Assembly: GCF_009857605.1 (NCBI RefSeq)
Contig: NZ_WWCT01000009.1
Span: forward strand, 1 to 64,000
From: Duganella levis
Lineage (GTDB): Bacteria > Pseudomonadota > Gammaproteobacteria > Burkholderiales > Burkholderiaceae_D
Length of the DNA stretch: 64,000 nucleotides
Reading direction: 5' to 3'
Position numbers and translations under genes: made by a program. Shown here one piece after another: positions 55,131 through 63,622 of the stretch; within the stretch, counting starts at the first letter, position 1; each line of letters starts with the position of its first letter. The notes under the pieces were generated by a model. That model was not told the DNA's origin. It made no database searches and worked only from the letters and a program-made list of their open reading frames with translations.

Positions 55131-56198
55131 ATGAAACCCGCTCTCCTCACGCTCGCTTTAATTGCACCGCTGAGCGCCCTGGCGCAAACAGAGGTGTATG
55201 GGGTGGTGGATGCCGGCGTCGTTGCCGACAGCGGTTGCCGCGGCGACTGCACGCGCACCAGGGTCGACAGCGGCGTCGCCAGCGGATCGCGCCTCGGCGT
55301 GCGCGGCCGCGAAGAGCTGGGCAATGGCACGGCGGCGGTCTACACGGTGGAGGTCGGTTTTCTCAACGACACCGGCGTCTCGGATCAAAATGGCCGGCTG
55401 TTCGGTCGCCAGGCGTTTGTCGGGCTCGATGGTCCGCTGGGCCTGGTCACGCTGGGGCGGCAGTACAACCTGGTCTACACCGCCCTGACCGATGTGGCCG
55501 ATCCGTTCCACGGCGGCATGGCCGGCAGCGCCGCCAATCTGGTGGGTTACACCACCAAGCGCTACGACAACACCATCAAGTACACTTCGCCGCGTTCGCG
55601 CAGCGGCCTGATCGGCTCGGCCATCTACAGCTTTGGCGAGTCGCCGTTCAACAGCAAGGTCAACCGCGCGTATGGCGCCACCATCGGCTATGAAAAAGGA
55701 CGCGTCAATCTGAGCATTACGCACCAGCGCAAGGACAATCTGCTGGATGCCACCGGCACCACGCCGGCGGTCGACCAGTCGGCCAGCAACTCGCTGGTAG
55801 CGGCCAATGTCGACTTCGGCCGCTTCGTCGGCTACGCTGCCTACGGCCACAGCAAGGGCGATGGCAGTTCTCAGTGGGATGAAACCAATCCTTATGGCGC
55901 GGTAGCGCAGCGCGATCCGTCCACCAATAGCCGTGACGTACTGCTGGGCGTGGCGGTGCCACTAGGCGCCACCACCTTGCTGGCCTCGGTCATCCATAAG
56001 GATGACCGAGGACTGGCCAATCGTGACGCCAACCAGATCGCGGTCGGCGCCAGCTATGCGCTATCCAAGCGGACCAATGTCTACACGTCGGTCGCCAAGA
56101 TCCAGAACCGCAACGGCGCCGGCTACACGGTCGGCAATGCCAGCAACCGCGGCAGCGGCGACCGCGCCATCAACATCGGCTTGCGCCACGCCTTTTAA
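55131..56198 (+). CDS. Gram-negative general porin, second copy
   Basis: 355 residues. Signal peptide MKPALLTLALIAPLSALAQ, then TEVYGVVDAGVVADSG. Porin features include GLVTLGRQYNLVYTALTDVADPF and the C-terminal GLRHAF. It is related to the porin at 27566-28651. It lies divergent from the recombinase-like gene and has no other partner on its strand. It is a passive outer-membrane channel; selectivity unknown. Confidence 0.93.
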   Translation: MKPALLTLALIAPLSALAQTEVYGVVDAGVVADSGCRGDCTRTRVDSGVASGSRLGVRGREELGNGTAAVYTVEVGFLNDTGVSDQNGRLFGRQAFVGLDGPLGLVTLGRQYNLVYTALTDVADPFHGGMAGSAANLVGYTTKRYDNTIKYTSPRSRSGLIGSAIYSFGESPFNSKVNRAYGATIGYEKGRVNLSITHQRKDNLLDATGTTPAVDQSASNSLVAANVDFGRFVGYAAYGHSKGDGSSQWDETNPYGAVAQRDPSTNSRDVLLGVAVPLGATTLLASVIHKDDRGLANRDANQIAVGASYALSKRTNVYTSVAKIQNRNGAGYTVGNASNRGSGDRAINIGLRHAF

Positions 56199-56208
56199 TC
56201 CACGCGTA

Positions 56209-56736
56209 TCAAGGTTTGGCGGGACAGCTGGCGGCCAGCCAGCGTCCAGTCGACTCCACCGTGGCTTGCTGCGGACCGGCGCCGCTGTTGTTGGTCACCT
56301 GCATGCTGGCGGTGTACGCACTGTCGCCTTGCATGCGCACCTGACCGCTGCCGCTGGAGGCCGGATCGGTGCAGCTGAACGTCACATCCACCCCACCCGC
56401 CACCGGCGTTTGTTTCGAGCTGCACTTGCCTTGCTGGCTCAATGGCAGCTCCTTGCGCGCGGCCATCTCCGGTGTGACGCAGGCGGTCATGCGCAGGCGG
56501 CCATCGCTGCCGGCTTGCGGCACCGAGACGCCGTTCTGCGCCATCATCGCCTCCATCTGTGCGCGTTGCGCCGGCGGCAGCGCGGCCAGCTGCGACAGGG
56601 CTGCGCTCACCGCCTGGTCGGTCTGGGCGTTGCCGGTGCTGACCTTGCTGTTCAATTCCCACAGGCCGGGCTTGATGGTTTGGGCGTGTGCCTGGATGGC
56701 CGTCAGCGCGGCCAGCGCGATCAAAAGTCGTTTCAT
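56209..56736 (-). CDS. DUF3617-domain exported protein
   Basis: 175 residues. Signal peptide MKRLLIALAALTAIQAHA. The family core reads IKPGLWELNSKVSTGNAQTD ... CVTPEMAA ... GKCSSKQTPVAGG with conserved cysteines. Members are periplasmic proteins of unknown function. The start follows GGAGGGATTC; a longer open frame would cross the terminator at 56757-56781. It is separated from the next minus-strand gene by that terminator. Confidence 0.85.
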   Translation of the reverse strand: MKRLLIALAALTAIQAHAQTIKPGLWELNSKVSTGNAQTDQAVSAALSQLAALPPAQRAQMEAMMAQNGVSVPQAGSDGRLRMTACVTPEMAARKELPLSQQGKCSSKQTPVAGGVDVTFSCTDPASSGSGQVRMQGDSAYTASMQVTNNSGAGPQQATVESTGRWLAASCPAKP

Positions 56737-56756
56737 GAATCCCTCCAGTAGAAATG

Positions 56757-56781
56757 AAAACGGCGCCCCAGGCGCCGTTTT
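56757..56781 (-). terminator. Terminator of the 48-aa membrane protein gene
   Basis: A perfect 11-bp stem AAAACGGCGCC (56757-56767) with GGCGCCGTTTT (56771-56781), 3-base loop and T run on the minus strand. It ends the lmo0937-like gene and separates it from DUF3617. Confidence 0.85.
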
Positions 56782-56799
56782 AACCAATTGCGGAGAAGG

Positions 56800-56946
56800 C
56801 TACACGCCGCGTCCGCTAATCAGGCGCAGCAGCACCATGATGATGGCAACCACCAGCAGAATGTGGATGAAGCCGCCGATGGTGTACGAAGTAACCAGGC
56901 CCAGCAGCCACAGGATAAGCAGAACTACAGCGATGGTATAAAGCAT
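56800..56946 (-). CDS. lmo0937-family small membrane protein (48 aa)
   Basis: 48 residues, missed by simple length cut-offs. Two hydrophobic segments: MLYTIAVVLLILWLLGLVTS and GGFIHILLVVAIIMVLLRLIS. The GGFIHILLVVAII core is the family hallmark. GAGGAG lies before the ATG. These proteins are often induced by envelope or osmotic stress. It is followed by a clear terminator and preceded by the glycine-zipper gene on the same strand. Confidence 0.9.
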   Translation of the reverse strand: MLYTIAVVLLILWLLGLVTSYTIGGFIHILLVVAIIMVLLRLISGRGV

Positions 56947-57025
56947 GATTAATCTCCTCGGGTTGTGTTGAATTCATTATCAACAATACAGCGCCGGTCT
57001 TCTGTACGTTGCCGTACTAAAATGC

Positions 57026-57637
57026 TTAGTCCAGCGGACGCAGTTGCCCTTTGACGATGCGCACGGCGTCGCCGTTGCGCCAGTCTGGCTGGTGCGAGGT
57101 GTGGATCACGCGGCGGCTGCCGTTGTCCATGCGCACGCTGACATCCCAGCTGGTGGTTTTCTTCATATTGCCTTCGATCTGGTTGCCGGCCACTGCGCCG
57201 CCGACCGCACCGGCCACCGTTGCCAGTTGACGGCCATGGCCGCTGCCGACCTGGTTGCCCAGCAAGCCGCCCAGCACTGCACCGCCGACGGCGCCGGCGC
57301 CGCTGCCCTGGGCGCGATGTTCGATGGCGCGCACCGATTCGACCACGCCACAATTGCTGCATGGGGCGTTACGCGCTTCTTGTTCCGGTACTTGGCCCTG
57401 GCCTTGTGACATGGCCGGCGCCACGGCGGACGAACCGGCTGGCGGCGCATCGTTGTATGCCAGTTGCTGCGCCTGTTGCGGCGCCGGCGGCATGCCGCTC
57501 ACTTGGGTTGGCACGGTGGCGTTCGAGGTTGGCAGCCAACCCAGGATCGCGGCGCTGCCGACGCCACAGAACAGCACTACCGCCACGGCGGCGATGACCA
57601 TGATCGGATGAGTCTTTGGTTTATTTTGGGTGTCCAT
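57026..57637 (-). CDS. Glycine-zipper 2TM-domain envelope protein
   Basis: 203 residues. An N-terminal membrane anchor (IMVIAAVAVVLFCGVGSAAILGW) is followed by a Pro/Ala/Gln-rich linker. The glycine-zipper GAGAVGGAVLGGLLGNQVGSGHGRQLATVAGAVGGAVAGNQIE is characteristic, and a C-terminal beta domain follows (WDVSVRMDNGSRRVIH). The family includes outer-membrane lipoproteins of the SlyB/Pcp kind. AAAGGA precedes the ATG. Probable envelope-stress protein. Confidence 0.88.
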   Translation of the reverse strand: MDTQNKPKTHPIMVIAAVAVVLFCGVGSAAILGWLPTSNATVPTQVSGMPPAPQQAQQLAYNDAPPAGSSAVAPAMSQGQGQVPEQEARNAPCSNCGVVESVRAIEHRAQGSGAGAVGGAVLGGLLGNQVGSGHGRQLATVAGAVGGAVAGNQIEGNMKKTTSWDVSVRMDNGSRRVIHTSHQPDWRNGDAVRIVKGQLRPLD

Positions 57638-57759
57638 GTGGAGTGTCCTTTGTTATTGGTTGAGGTAATGCATTGCAGTCGATATTCTGCTTGAGTGCAT
57701 CTATTACTTCCGTGCGTCACCGTACATACAGAGTGATTTATTGCCTTTACTCTGGTCCC

Positions 57760-58479
57760 ATGCATACCTCTATCTCACATTCTCCCGACGACGACCGTGG
57801 CCAGCTTCGACTGGCCAATAATCGCTTGCTGGCCAGCTTGCCAGACGACGATCAACAGCAACTCGCGGCCAAGTGCGAGACGGTGCGGGTGGATAATGGC
57901 CAGATCTTGTCCGAGCCGGGACAGGAGGTGCGCTACATCTATTTCCCCATCGATTGCCTGGTGTCCCTGCTCGGCGTCGCCGAAGGGCGCATGACGCTGG
58001 AAGTGGGTTCGATCGGCCGCGAAGGCATGCTCGGCGCGGCCGTGGTGCTGGGTCATGAGCTGGCGCAGGTCAGGGCGGTGGTGCAGCGCTCCGGCCGCAC
58101 CTATCGCATGGTGGCCGGCGATTTCGTCACCGAGTTCCATCGCATGGACTCCTTGCAGCGCCTGCTTCACCGTTATACCGACGTCCAGCTGGCGCAGGCG
58201 ATCCAGATCGCCGTGTGCAGCCGCTTCCATGTGCTGGAGGCGCGGCTGGCGCGTTCGCTGCTGATTACGCGCGACCGCTTGCAGTCGGAAAAATTCCACC
58301 TGACGCACGAATTCCTGGCGCATGCGCTGGGCGTGCGGCGGGTCGGCGTGACCAAGGCCGCCAGCGCCTTGCAGAACCAGCGCTTGATTACCTACAGCCG
58401 CGGCAATATCGAGATCCTCGATTCGGCCGGCCTGGAATCGGCTTCCTGCCATTGCTACGAAATGTTCAAGGACAAATAA
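57760..58479 (+). CDS. Crp/Fnr-family transcriptional regulator
   Basis: 239 residues. A cyclic-nucleotide-binding-like domain (GQILSEPGQEVRYIYFPIDCLVSLL) is joined to a Crp-type winged helix (HLTHEFLAHALGVRRVGVTKAASALQNQRLITYSRGNIEIL). The cysteines of Fnr iron-sulfur proteins are missing, so it is not a classic oxygen sensor. Start chosen at the ATG at 57760; the frame is open 29 codons further upstream. It sits among envelope-stress genes and may control them (inference). Confidence 0.9.
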   Translation: MHTSISHSPDDDRGQLRLANNRLLASLPDDDQQQLAAKCETVRVDNGQILSEPGQEVRYIYFPIDCLVSLLGVAEGRMTLEVGSIGREGMLGAAVVLGHELAQVRAVVQRSGRTYRMVAGDFVTEFHRMDSLQRLLHRYTDVQLAQAIQIAVCSRFHVLEARLARSLLITRDRLQSEKFHLTHEFLAHALGVRRVGVTKAASALQNQRLITYSRGNIEILDSAGLESASCHCYEMFKDK

Positions 58480-58500
58480 GCGCAATATACGAAGCAGGGA

Positions 58501-58540
58501 GGCATAAAAAAACAGACCCGAAGGTCTGTTTTTTTATGCC
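58501..58540. terminator. Bidirectional terminator between Crp/Fnr and glycine-zipper genes
   Basis: A perfect 18-bp stem (58501-58518 with 58523-58540) around CGAA, with seven A/T residues inside the stem on each side. It serves both the plus-strand regulator gene and the minus-strand lipoprotein gene. Confidence 0.92.
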
Positions 58541-58549
58541 GGCGTTAGA

Positions 58550-58774
58550 TTAACGCGGTGGCTTTTGCACTTGGTTACCGATCACGCCACCGACGGCTGC
58601 ACCGCCTACGGCGCCAACTGCGCTACCGCCGGTCAGTACCGAGCCAGCCACTGCGCCGACGCCGGCGCCGACTGCGGTGTTACGGTCTTGGTTGGTCATA
58701 CCAGCGCAGGCGCTCAGGCCCAGGGTGGCCGCCAGGACAGCGGCGGTTGCTGCGATTCGTTTAACGTTGTTCAT
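58550..58774 (-). CDS. Small glycine-zipper lipoprotein (OsmB-like)
   Basis: 74 residues. Lipobox LGLSAC directs lipidation at the outer membrane. The rest is a YMGG-like glycine zipper (GAGVGAVAGSVLTGGSAVGAVGGAAVGGVIGNQV). OsmB-like lipoproteins are induced by osmotic and stationary-phase stress. It ends at the bidirectional terminator. Confidence 0.92.
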   Translation of the reverse strand: MNNVKRIAATAAVLAATLGLSACAGMTNQDRNTAVGAGVGAVAGSVLTGGSAVGAVGGAAVGGVIGNQVQKPPR

Positions 58775-58870
58775 GATTTTCTCCTCTGGCAGGCAAGACG
58801 CGGTATTGCGCCTTCACCGATGGGTACAGATTACGAAAATCCGCAATGTGCTTCCGTTCGTCAGCACACA

Positions 58871-60847
58871 TTAACGCTGAATCAACGCCTGGCAGCCGCT
58901 GGTCTCGCCGGGGCCGGTGCTGACCAGCGGCACGATCGCCGCTACCGGGGCCACCACTGCCAAGGCCAGCGCGCTGCCGGCGCGCAAGGCCAGCGTGCCC
59001 TTGTCGACGCTGACATCCGGATCTTTAAAGCTGCCGCGCACATAAATCGGTGCGCGCAGCGAAATCACCCGCACCGACTTGGCGTCCGGCTTCAGCGTCA
59101 GGTCCAGCTTCTCGTTGCCAAGGTTGACCGTGCCGTTGATGTCGATCCGCGCTTCCGAGGTGTCTACCACGAACAGCCGCGACTTCATCACGCCATTGCT
59201 GACGGCGAAATCGGTCACCATGCAATTCAGCTTGACCTGCTTGTCGCCAACCAGCTTGGTCAGCACCACGCTGCCAATATTCAGGCCCATGGTTTCCAGC
59301 ATCAGCTTGCTGACGCTGCCCTGTGTGACCGCGCCTTTGAGTTCGCCATTGGACGACCCCAGCAAGCTGGCCACCGAGTTGCCATCGGCGGCCAGCGCCA
59401 CATTCGCATTGATTTCGCCCACCGTGGCCTGCATGCCGTCGATCGACGGGAACAGCTGCTTTAACTGGAGATGGCTGGCGGCGGCCTTCAGCGTGGCGCG
59501 GATGGCGTGCGGATTGACCTTGCCGCTGCCGTCCAGTAAGACGGTGGAGGTGAAGCGGCCGCCGGCGATGTCGAAGTTCATCGGCGTCAGCGACAGCACG
59601 CCGTCCTTCAGGTGGATTTGCGTTTCCAGATTTTGGATCGGCAGGTTCTTGTCACGCGTGATTTGTGCCGCCTTGAAGTTGACGTCGGCATCAATGGCGG
59701 TCCAACGGTCGGTACGGAAGGTTTCGACCGGCAGCACCTTGTTGCCCGGCTGGCGCTCCTCGGCGCCGCGCGCCTGCTTGCTGGCATTGGAATCGGCGCC
59801 GATCAGCGGGCCGAGGTCGGACACTTGCAACAGCTTCGATTGCACCGTGCCGCTCAGGCGCGAGCGCGGCTGGCCAGTCTGGAAATCCAGCTTGCCGGCG
59901 ATATCGCTCTGCCCGACCTTGCCGGTGAACTGATCGTAGACCCAGTGGCTGGCGTTGGCGCCGAGGTTGGCGGTCAGGTGGCCCTCGGTGGAGAAGGGCG
60001 GCGTTTCCGGCAGCAGCACCCCGGTCAGCGCGTACAGTCGCTCCATGCTGGAGCCGGACAACTTGAGCCGCAGGTCGAGCGCAGTCAGCGACGCCGGCTT
60101 GGTCAGCGTGCCTTCAAACACGATGTGGGTGCCGCCGAGATCGAGGTCGGCCGACAGCGGGAACGGCGCCGTCTGCTGCTGCAGGGACAGCACCGCGCCG
60201 GCCTTGCCGCTACCGCTGACGTTCTGGTTATTCCACTTGCCGCGCAGCTGCCAGGCGACGCCGTAGCGCGGATCGTTCAAGGTATCGACGTTGGCGCTGG
60301 CATCCACATGCGTCATGGCGTCGATGTAGCGCACCGTGCCTTTGGAGAACACCACGCGCTGCACGTCCAGCTTCCACGCCGACGGCTGGTCGTCGTGACC
60401 GAAGGTCCAGTTGTTCTTGCCGTCGGCGTCGCGTTGCAGCAGCAGCTTGGGACTATCGAAACGCAGTTCGGGAACCGCGATGCGCTGGCGCAGCAGCGGC
60501 AGCAGTTCGATGGCAAAGGCGAACTGGCTGACGCTGACCATCTCGCTCGGCGCGTGCATCGTGCTTGGATTGCCAATGTGGACGTCTTTCGCCACCAGGT
60601 GCGGCGTCGGCAGGATGCTGCCCTGTTGGCGCCACGCCAGCGCCACGTCGCCGCGAATCTCGAACGGCCGCTCGATGGCTGCGCTGATGCGCTCATTCAG
60701 CCACGGCCGTGCGCGGTTCCAGTCGATGCTGGCGAGGGCGATGGCCCCGATGACGGGAACGGCAACGACGACACTGCCAACGGCGATGGCGATGCGGGTG
60801 CGGCGGGGAAGGGGCATGGCGGACCTGTTGTCTTGTAGTTGCTTCAT
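58871..60847 (-). CDS. AsmA-family protein
   Basis: 658 residues. An N-terminal anchor (TRIAIAVGSVVVAVPVIGAIALA) is followed by the AsmA body: ASIDWNRARPWLNERISAAIERPFEIRGDVAL, later ITLTP-type beta repeats and LKPDAKSVRVISLRAPIYVRGSFKDPDVSVD near the end, which matches the AsmA C-terminal signature. These proteins bridge the periplasm in lipid transport or envelope assembly. Start at the ATG ending at 60847 with GGAG upstream; a GTG 3 codons earlier is possible. Confidence 0.9.
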   Translation of the reverse strand: MKQLQDNRSAMPLPRRTRIAIAVGSVVVAVPVIGAIALASIDWNRARPWLNERISAAIERPFEIRGDVALAWRQQGSILPTPHLVAKDVHIGNPSTMHAPSEMVSVSQFAFAIELLPLLRQRIAVPELRFDSPKLLLQRDADGKNNWTFGHDDQPSAWKLDVQRVVFSKGTVRYIDAMTHVDASANVDTLNDPRYGVAWQLRGKWNNQNVSGSGKAGAVLSLQQQTAPFPLSADLDLGGTHIVFEGTLTKPASLTALDLRLKLSGSSMERLYALTGVLLPETPPFSTEGHLTANLGANASHWVYDQFTGKVGQSDIAGKLDFQTGQPRSRLSGTVQSKLLQVSDLGPLIGADSNASKQARGAEERQPGNKVLPVETFRTDRWTAIDADVNFKAAQITRDKNLPIQNLETQIHLKDGVLSLTPMNFDIAGGRFTSTVLLDGSGKVNPHAIRATLKAAASHLQLKQLFPSIDGMQATVGEINANVALAADGNSVASLLGSSNGELKGAVTQGSVSKLMLETMGLNIGSVVLTKLVGDKQVKLNCMVTDFAVSNGVMKSRLFVVDTSEARIDINGTVNLGNEKLDLTLKPDAKSVRVISLRAPIYVRGSFKDPDVSVDKGTLALRAGSALALAVVAPVAAIVPLVSTGPGETSGCQALIQR

Positions 60848-60942
60848 TTTACACACTCCGGCTTTTGTGCGTCACCGTACTGATGCCGGCGCGCCGCCGG
60901 TTTATAAAGTCACATCGCTTTCATATTTCGAGGAGAACAATA

Positions 60943-61326
60943 ATGATGAACATGAATAAGCAATGGCTGATTGGTGCCGCACTGTTGGCAGGACTGGCTG
61001 GCTGCGCCAGCCAAAAAACCCCGGCGACCGCCGATGTTGCCGTGTCGCGTGAAGCGGTGTCCGCCGCGACCGCCGCCGGCGCCGCCGACCTGGCGCCAGC
61101 CGAAATGACCTCAGCCCGCGAGAAACTGATGCGCGCCAACCAGGCGCTGGCCGCCAAGGATTACAAAACCGCGCAAGACCTGGCGACCCAGGCTTCGGCC
61201 GATGCCCAGCTGGCGCAGAGCAAGGCCAACTCGGCCAAGGCGACCGCCGCCTCGGATGAGCTGCAACAGAATATCCGCCTGCTGCGCGAAGAACTGGCGC
61301 GCGCCAACGCCAACAACCAACAATAA
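60943..61326 (+). CDS. DUF4398-domain lipoprotein
   Basis: 127 residues. Lipoprotein leader ending LAGLAGC, followed by a helical Ala/Lys-rich domain (AAGAADLAPAEMTSAREKL ... AANDYKTAQ-type repeats) recognised as DUF4398. AGGAG lies before the ATG. The next gene, 14 bases away, is an OmpA-family protein with the same kind of helical N-terminal domain. They form a plausible envelope-anchoring pair. Confidence 0.88.
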   Translation: MMNMNKQWLIGAALLAGLAGCASQKTPATADVAVSREAVSAATAAGAADLAPAEMTSAREKLMRANQALAAKDYKTAQDLATQASADAQLAQSKANSAKATAASDELQQNIRLLREELARANANNQQ

Positions 61327-61340
61327 ACGGAGAACCCATC

Positions 61341-62255
61341 ATGAAAAAATTCATTCTGTTGCCAGCCGCGTTTGCCGTGTCCGTGATGTTTGCCGCGTGC
61401 AGCAGCACGCCGACCACCACCAGCCAGCTCGATCAAGCGCGCGGCGATTTCCAGGCCGCCCAAAGCAACCCATCGGTAGCCGCCAATGCGCCGCTGGAAT
61501 TCAAAGCCGCGTCTGATGCGCTGGACCGTGCCAACGCTGCCGCCGCCAAACGCGAGAGCCTGGACGAGATCGACAAGCTGGCCTATATCGCCAAGCAGAA
61601 AGTCGCCACCGCACAGGAAGCCGCCAAGGCCAAGCAGGCTGAAGGCGACGTCGCCAACGCCGCCCGTCAGCGTGACGAGATCCGCCTGCAGGCGCGCACC
61701 GCCGAAGCCAACCAGGCCCGCAACGCGGCCGACCGCGCCAAGACCCAGGCTGAGCAGGCCAAGGCTGATGCCGACGCTGCCCGTGCCCAGGCTGACGCCG
61801 CTGCCGGTTCGGCACGCGAAGAGCAAGCCAAGAACGCCGCGTTGCAACAGCAGCTGGCCGACCTGCAAGCCAAGCAAACCGAGCGTGGCCTGATCATCAC
61901 CCTGAACGATGTGCTGTTCAATGTTGACCGCGCCGAACTGAGCCCGGAAGGCATGCGCACCGCGCAAAAACTGGCCGACGTGCTGATGCAGGAACCGCAA
62001 AGCGTGGTGCTGGTAGAGGGCTTTACCGATAGCACCGGTACCTCGTCGCACAACCTGGACCTGTCGCAACGCCGCGCCGAATCGGTACGCAATGCGCTGA
62101 TCGGCCTGGGTGTGCCGGCCGCCAAGATCGCCAGCCGCGGCTACGGTGAAGCCTATCCGGTGGCTAGCAATAGCGATGCCGGCAGCCGCCAGCTGAACCG
62201 CCGCGTGGAAATCGTGCTGTCGCAAAACGGCGCACCGATCGCGAATCGTCGTTAA
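61341..62255 (+). CDS. OmpA-family lipoprotein with helical DUF4398-like domain
   Basis: 304 residues. Lipobox LFAACSS-type leader (SVMFAAC), then about 140 residues of charged alanine-rich helix, then an OmpA-like peptidoglycan-binding domain: LNDVLFNVDRAELSPEGMRTAQKLADVL ... VEGFTDSTGTSSHNLDLSQRRAESVRNALIGLGV. It probably ties the outer membrane to the cell wall. It follows the DUF4398 lipoprotein within 15 bases. Confidence 0.92.
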   Translation: MKKFILLPAAFAVSVMFAACSSTPTTTSQLDQARGDFQAAQSNPSVAANAPLEFKAASDALDRANAAAAKRESLDEIDKLAYIAKQKVATAQEAAKAKQAEGDVANAARQRDEIRLQARTAEANQARNAADRAKTQAEQAKADADAARAQADAAAGSAREEQAKNAALQQQLADLQAKQTERGLIITLNDVLFNVDRAELSPEGMRTAQKLADVLMQEPQSVVLVEGFTDSTGTSSHNLDLSQRRAESVRNALIGLGVPAAKIASRGYGEAYPVASNSDAGSRQLNRRVEIVLSQNGAPIANRR

Positions 62256-62313
62256 TTCGCATCGCTAAATTACATCGTTTTATTTGTACCTCTTACTTAG
62301 GAAGGAAAGACTC

Positions 62314-62859
62314 ATGGCTGAATCCAATCCCACCCAACCGGCAGGCATCGATAAAGAAGCGATTCGTGCTGCCGCCCGCAATCTGGAAGACGGCCCGGTC
62401 ACCGCAGGCTACCAAGGCAACCGCGCCGAAGTCATCAAGATGCTGAACGATGCGCTGGCTACCGAGCTGGTCTGCATCGCCCGCTACAAGCGCCATTACT
62501 ACACGGTGAGCGGGCGCGAGAACGCAGCCATCAAGGCCGAGTTCCTGGAGCACGCCAACGAGGAAGCGGAACACGCCGACTGGCTGGCCGAACGCATCGT
62601 TCAGCTGAATGGCGATCCTGATTTCAATCCAGCAACGTTGCTTGAGCGCAGCCATGCCGAGTATGATGCATCAGACGACGTCCAATCGATGGTGCGCGCC
62701 AACCTGATCGCGGAGCGCGTGGCGATCGAGTCGTACCGCCAGATGATTGAAAAAATCGGCGATAGCGACCCGACCACGCGTCATCTGTTGATCAAGATCA
62801 TGGCGGTCGAAGAAGAGCACGCGGACGATATGCGTGACATGATGACCGAACACGGTTGA
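62314..62859 (+). CDS. Ferritin-like protein (bacterioferritin/Dps-like fold)
   Basis: 181 residues. The ferritin-type iron ligands are visible in LATELVCIARYKRHYYTVSG, EFLEHANEEAEHADWLAERIV and IKIMAVEEEHADDMRDMM. Members store or detoxify iron in stress. GGAAGGAAAG precedes the ATG at 62314. It is part of the stress-type gene group, with DUF883 and YqjE-like genes downstream. Confidence 0.9.
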   Translation: MAESNPTQPAGIDKEAIRAAARNLEDGPVTAGYQGNRAEVIKMLNDALATELVCIARYKRHYYTVSGRENAAIKAEFLEHANEEAEHADWLAERIVQLNGDPDFNPATLLERSHAEYDASDDVQSMVRANLIAERVAIESYRQMIEKIGDSDPTTRHLLIKIMAVEEEHADDMRDMMTEHG

Positions 62860-62920
62860 CACAGTCTTTTGCAATTTGCTGTACAGTTTTCACATCGACA
62901 ACCAAAACAGGAGCTTAATC

Positions 62921-63223
62921 ATGCTGGAACAAAATATCAGTACCGTAAATAATGACGTGAAAACTCTGGTGAAAGATGCCCAGGCTCTGTTCACCGCCGC
63001 CACCGCCCTGACCGGCGAAAAGGCTGATGAACTGCGCGGCCGCGGCATGCGCGCGCTGGACACCGCACTGGCCAAGGCCCATGAAGCCCAGGTCAGCGCG
63101 CTGGCTGCCACCAAGGAAGCCGCCAAGCACGCCGATGAATACGTCAAGGAAAACCCATGGCGTTCGATCGCAGCAGCAGCCAGCATTGGCCTGCTGATCG
63201 GCGTGATCATCGGCCGCAAGTAA
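62921..63223 (+). CDS. DUF883 (YqjD/ElaB) family protein
   Basis: 100 residues. A charged N-terminal half (VNNDVKTLVKDAQALFTAAT) is followed by the C-terminal membrane hairpin PWRSIAAAASIGLLIGVIIGRK. YqjD/ElaB proteins tether ribosomes to the inner membrane in stationary phase in E. coli. Strong ribosome site (GGAG 9 bases before the ATG). It begins a yqjD-yqjE-like operon. Confidence 0.92.
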   Translation: MLEQNISTVNNDVKTLVKDAQALFTAATALTGEKADELRGRGMRALDTALAKAHEAQVSALAATKEAAKHADEYVKENPWRSIAAAASIGLLIGVIIGRK

Positions 63224-63229
63224 GCTACC

Positions 63230-63613
63230 GTGTCGCACGACGAAAGCAATCGTCCGCCAGGGCTGATCGCATCGCTGGGTCTGGTGACCCGCAATGCGAT
63301 CGCCCTGTTGCTCAACCGGCTGGAACTGGCCGCGCTGGAGCTGGCCGAGGTGCGCAACCACCTGCTGCAACTGGTGCTGGTGTTCGCACTGGCCGTGCTG
63401 TTGGGCGGCTTTGCGTTGATTTATGCGTCGATCACCGTGGTCTACCTGGCGTGGGCGGCGATTGGCTGGGTTATCCTGCCGATCATCACCGGCGTGTTCC
63501 TGGTGGTCGCCATCGGCCTGATCCTGTATGCGCGCGCACTGATCCGTAGTGGCAAGCTGGCGTTGCCGTCCACCATGGCGGAACTCAAGTCCGACCGCGA
63601 TATGCTGTTGTAA
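63230..63613 (+). CDS. YqjE/Holin-X family membrane protein
   Basis: 127 residues with two strong hydrophobic segments (LVLVFALAVLLGGFALIYASITVV, IGWVILPIITGVFLVVAIGLILYA), the holin-X/YqjE topology. GTG start, 6 bases after the DUF883 stop. The next gene starts 9 bases later. These three form a yqjD-yqjE-yqjK-like operon, known in E. coli as a stress-induced set at the inner membrane. Confidence 0.88.
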   Translation: MSHDESNRPPGLIASLGLVTRNAIALLLNRLELAALELAEVRNHLLQLVLVFALAVLLGGFALIYASITVVYLAWAAIGWVILPIITGVFLVVAIGLILYARALIRSGKLALPSTMAELKSDRDMLL

Positions 63614-63622
63614 GGAGAGGCT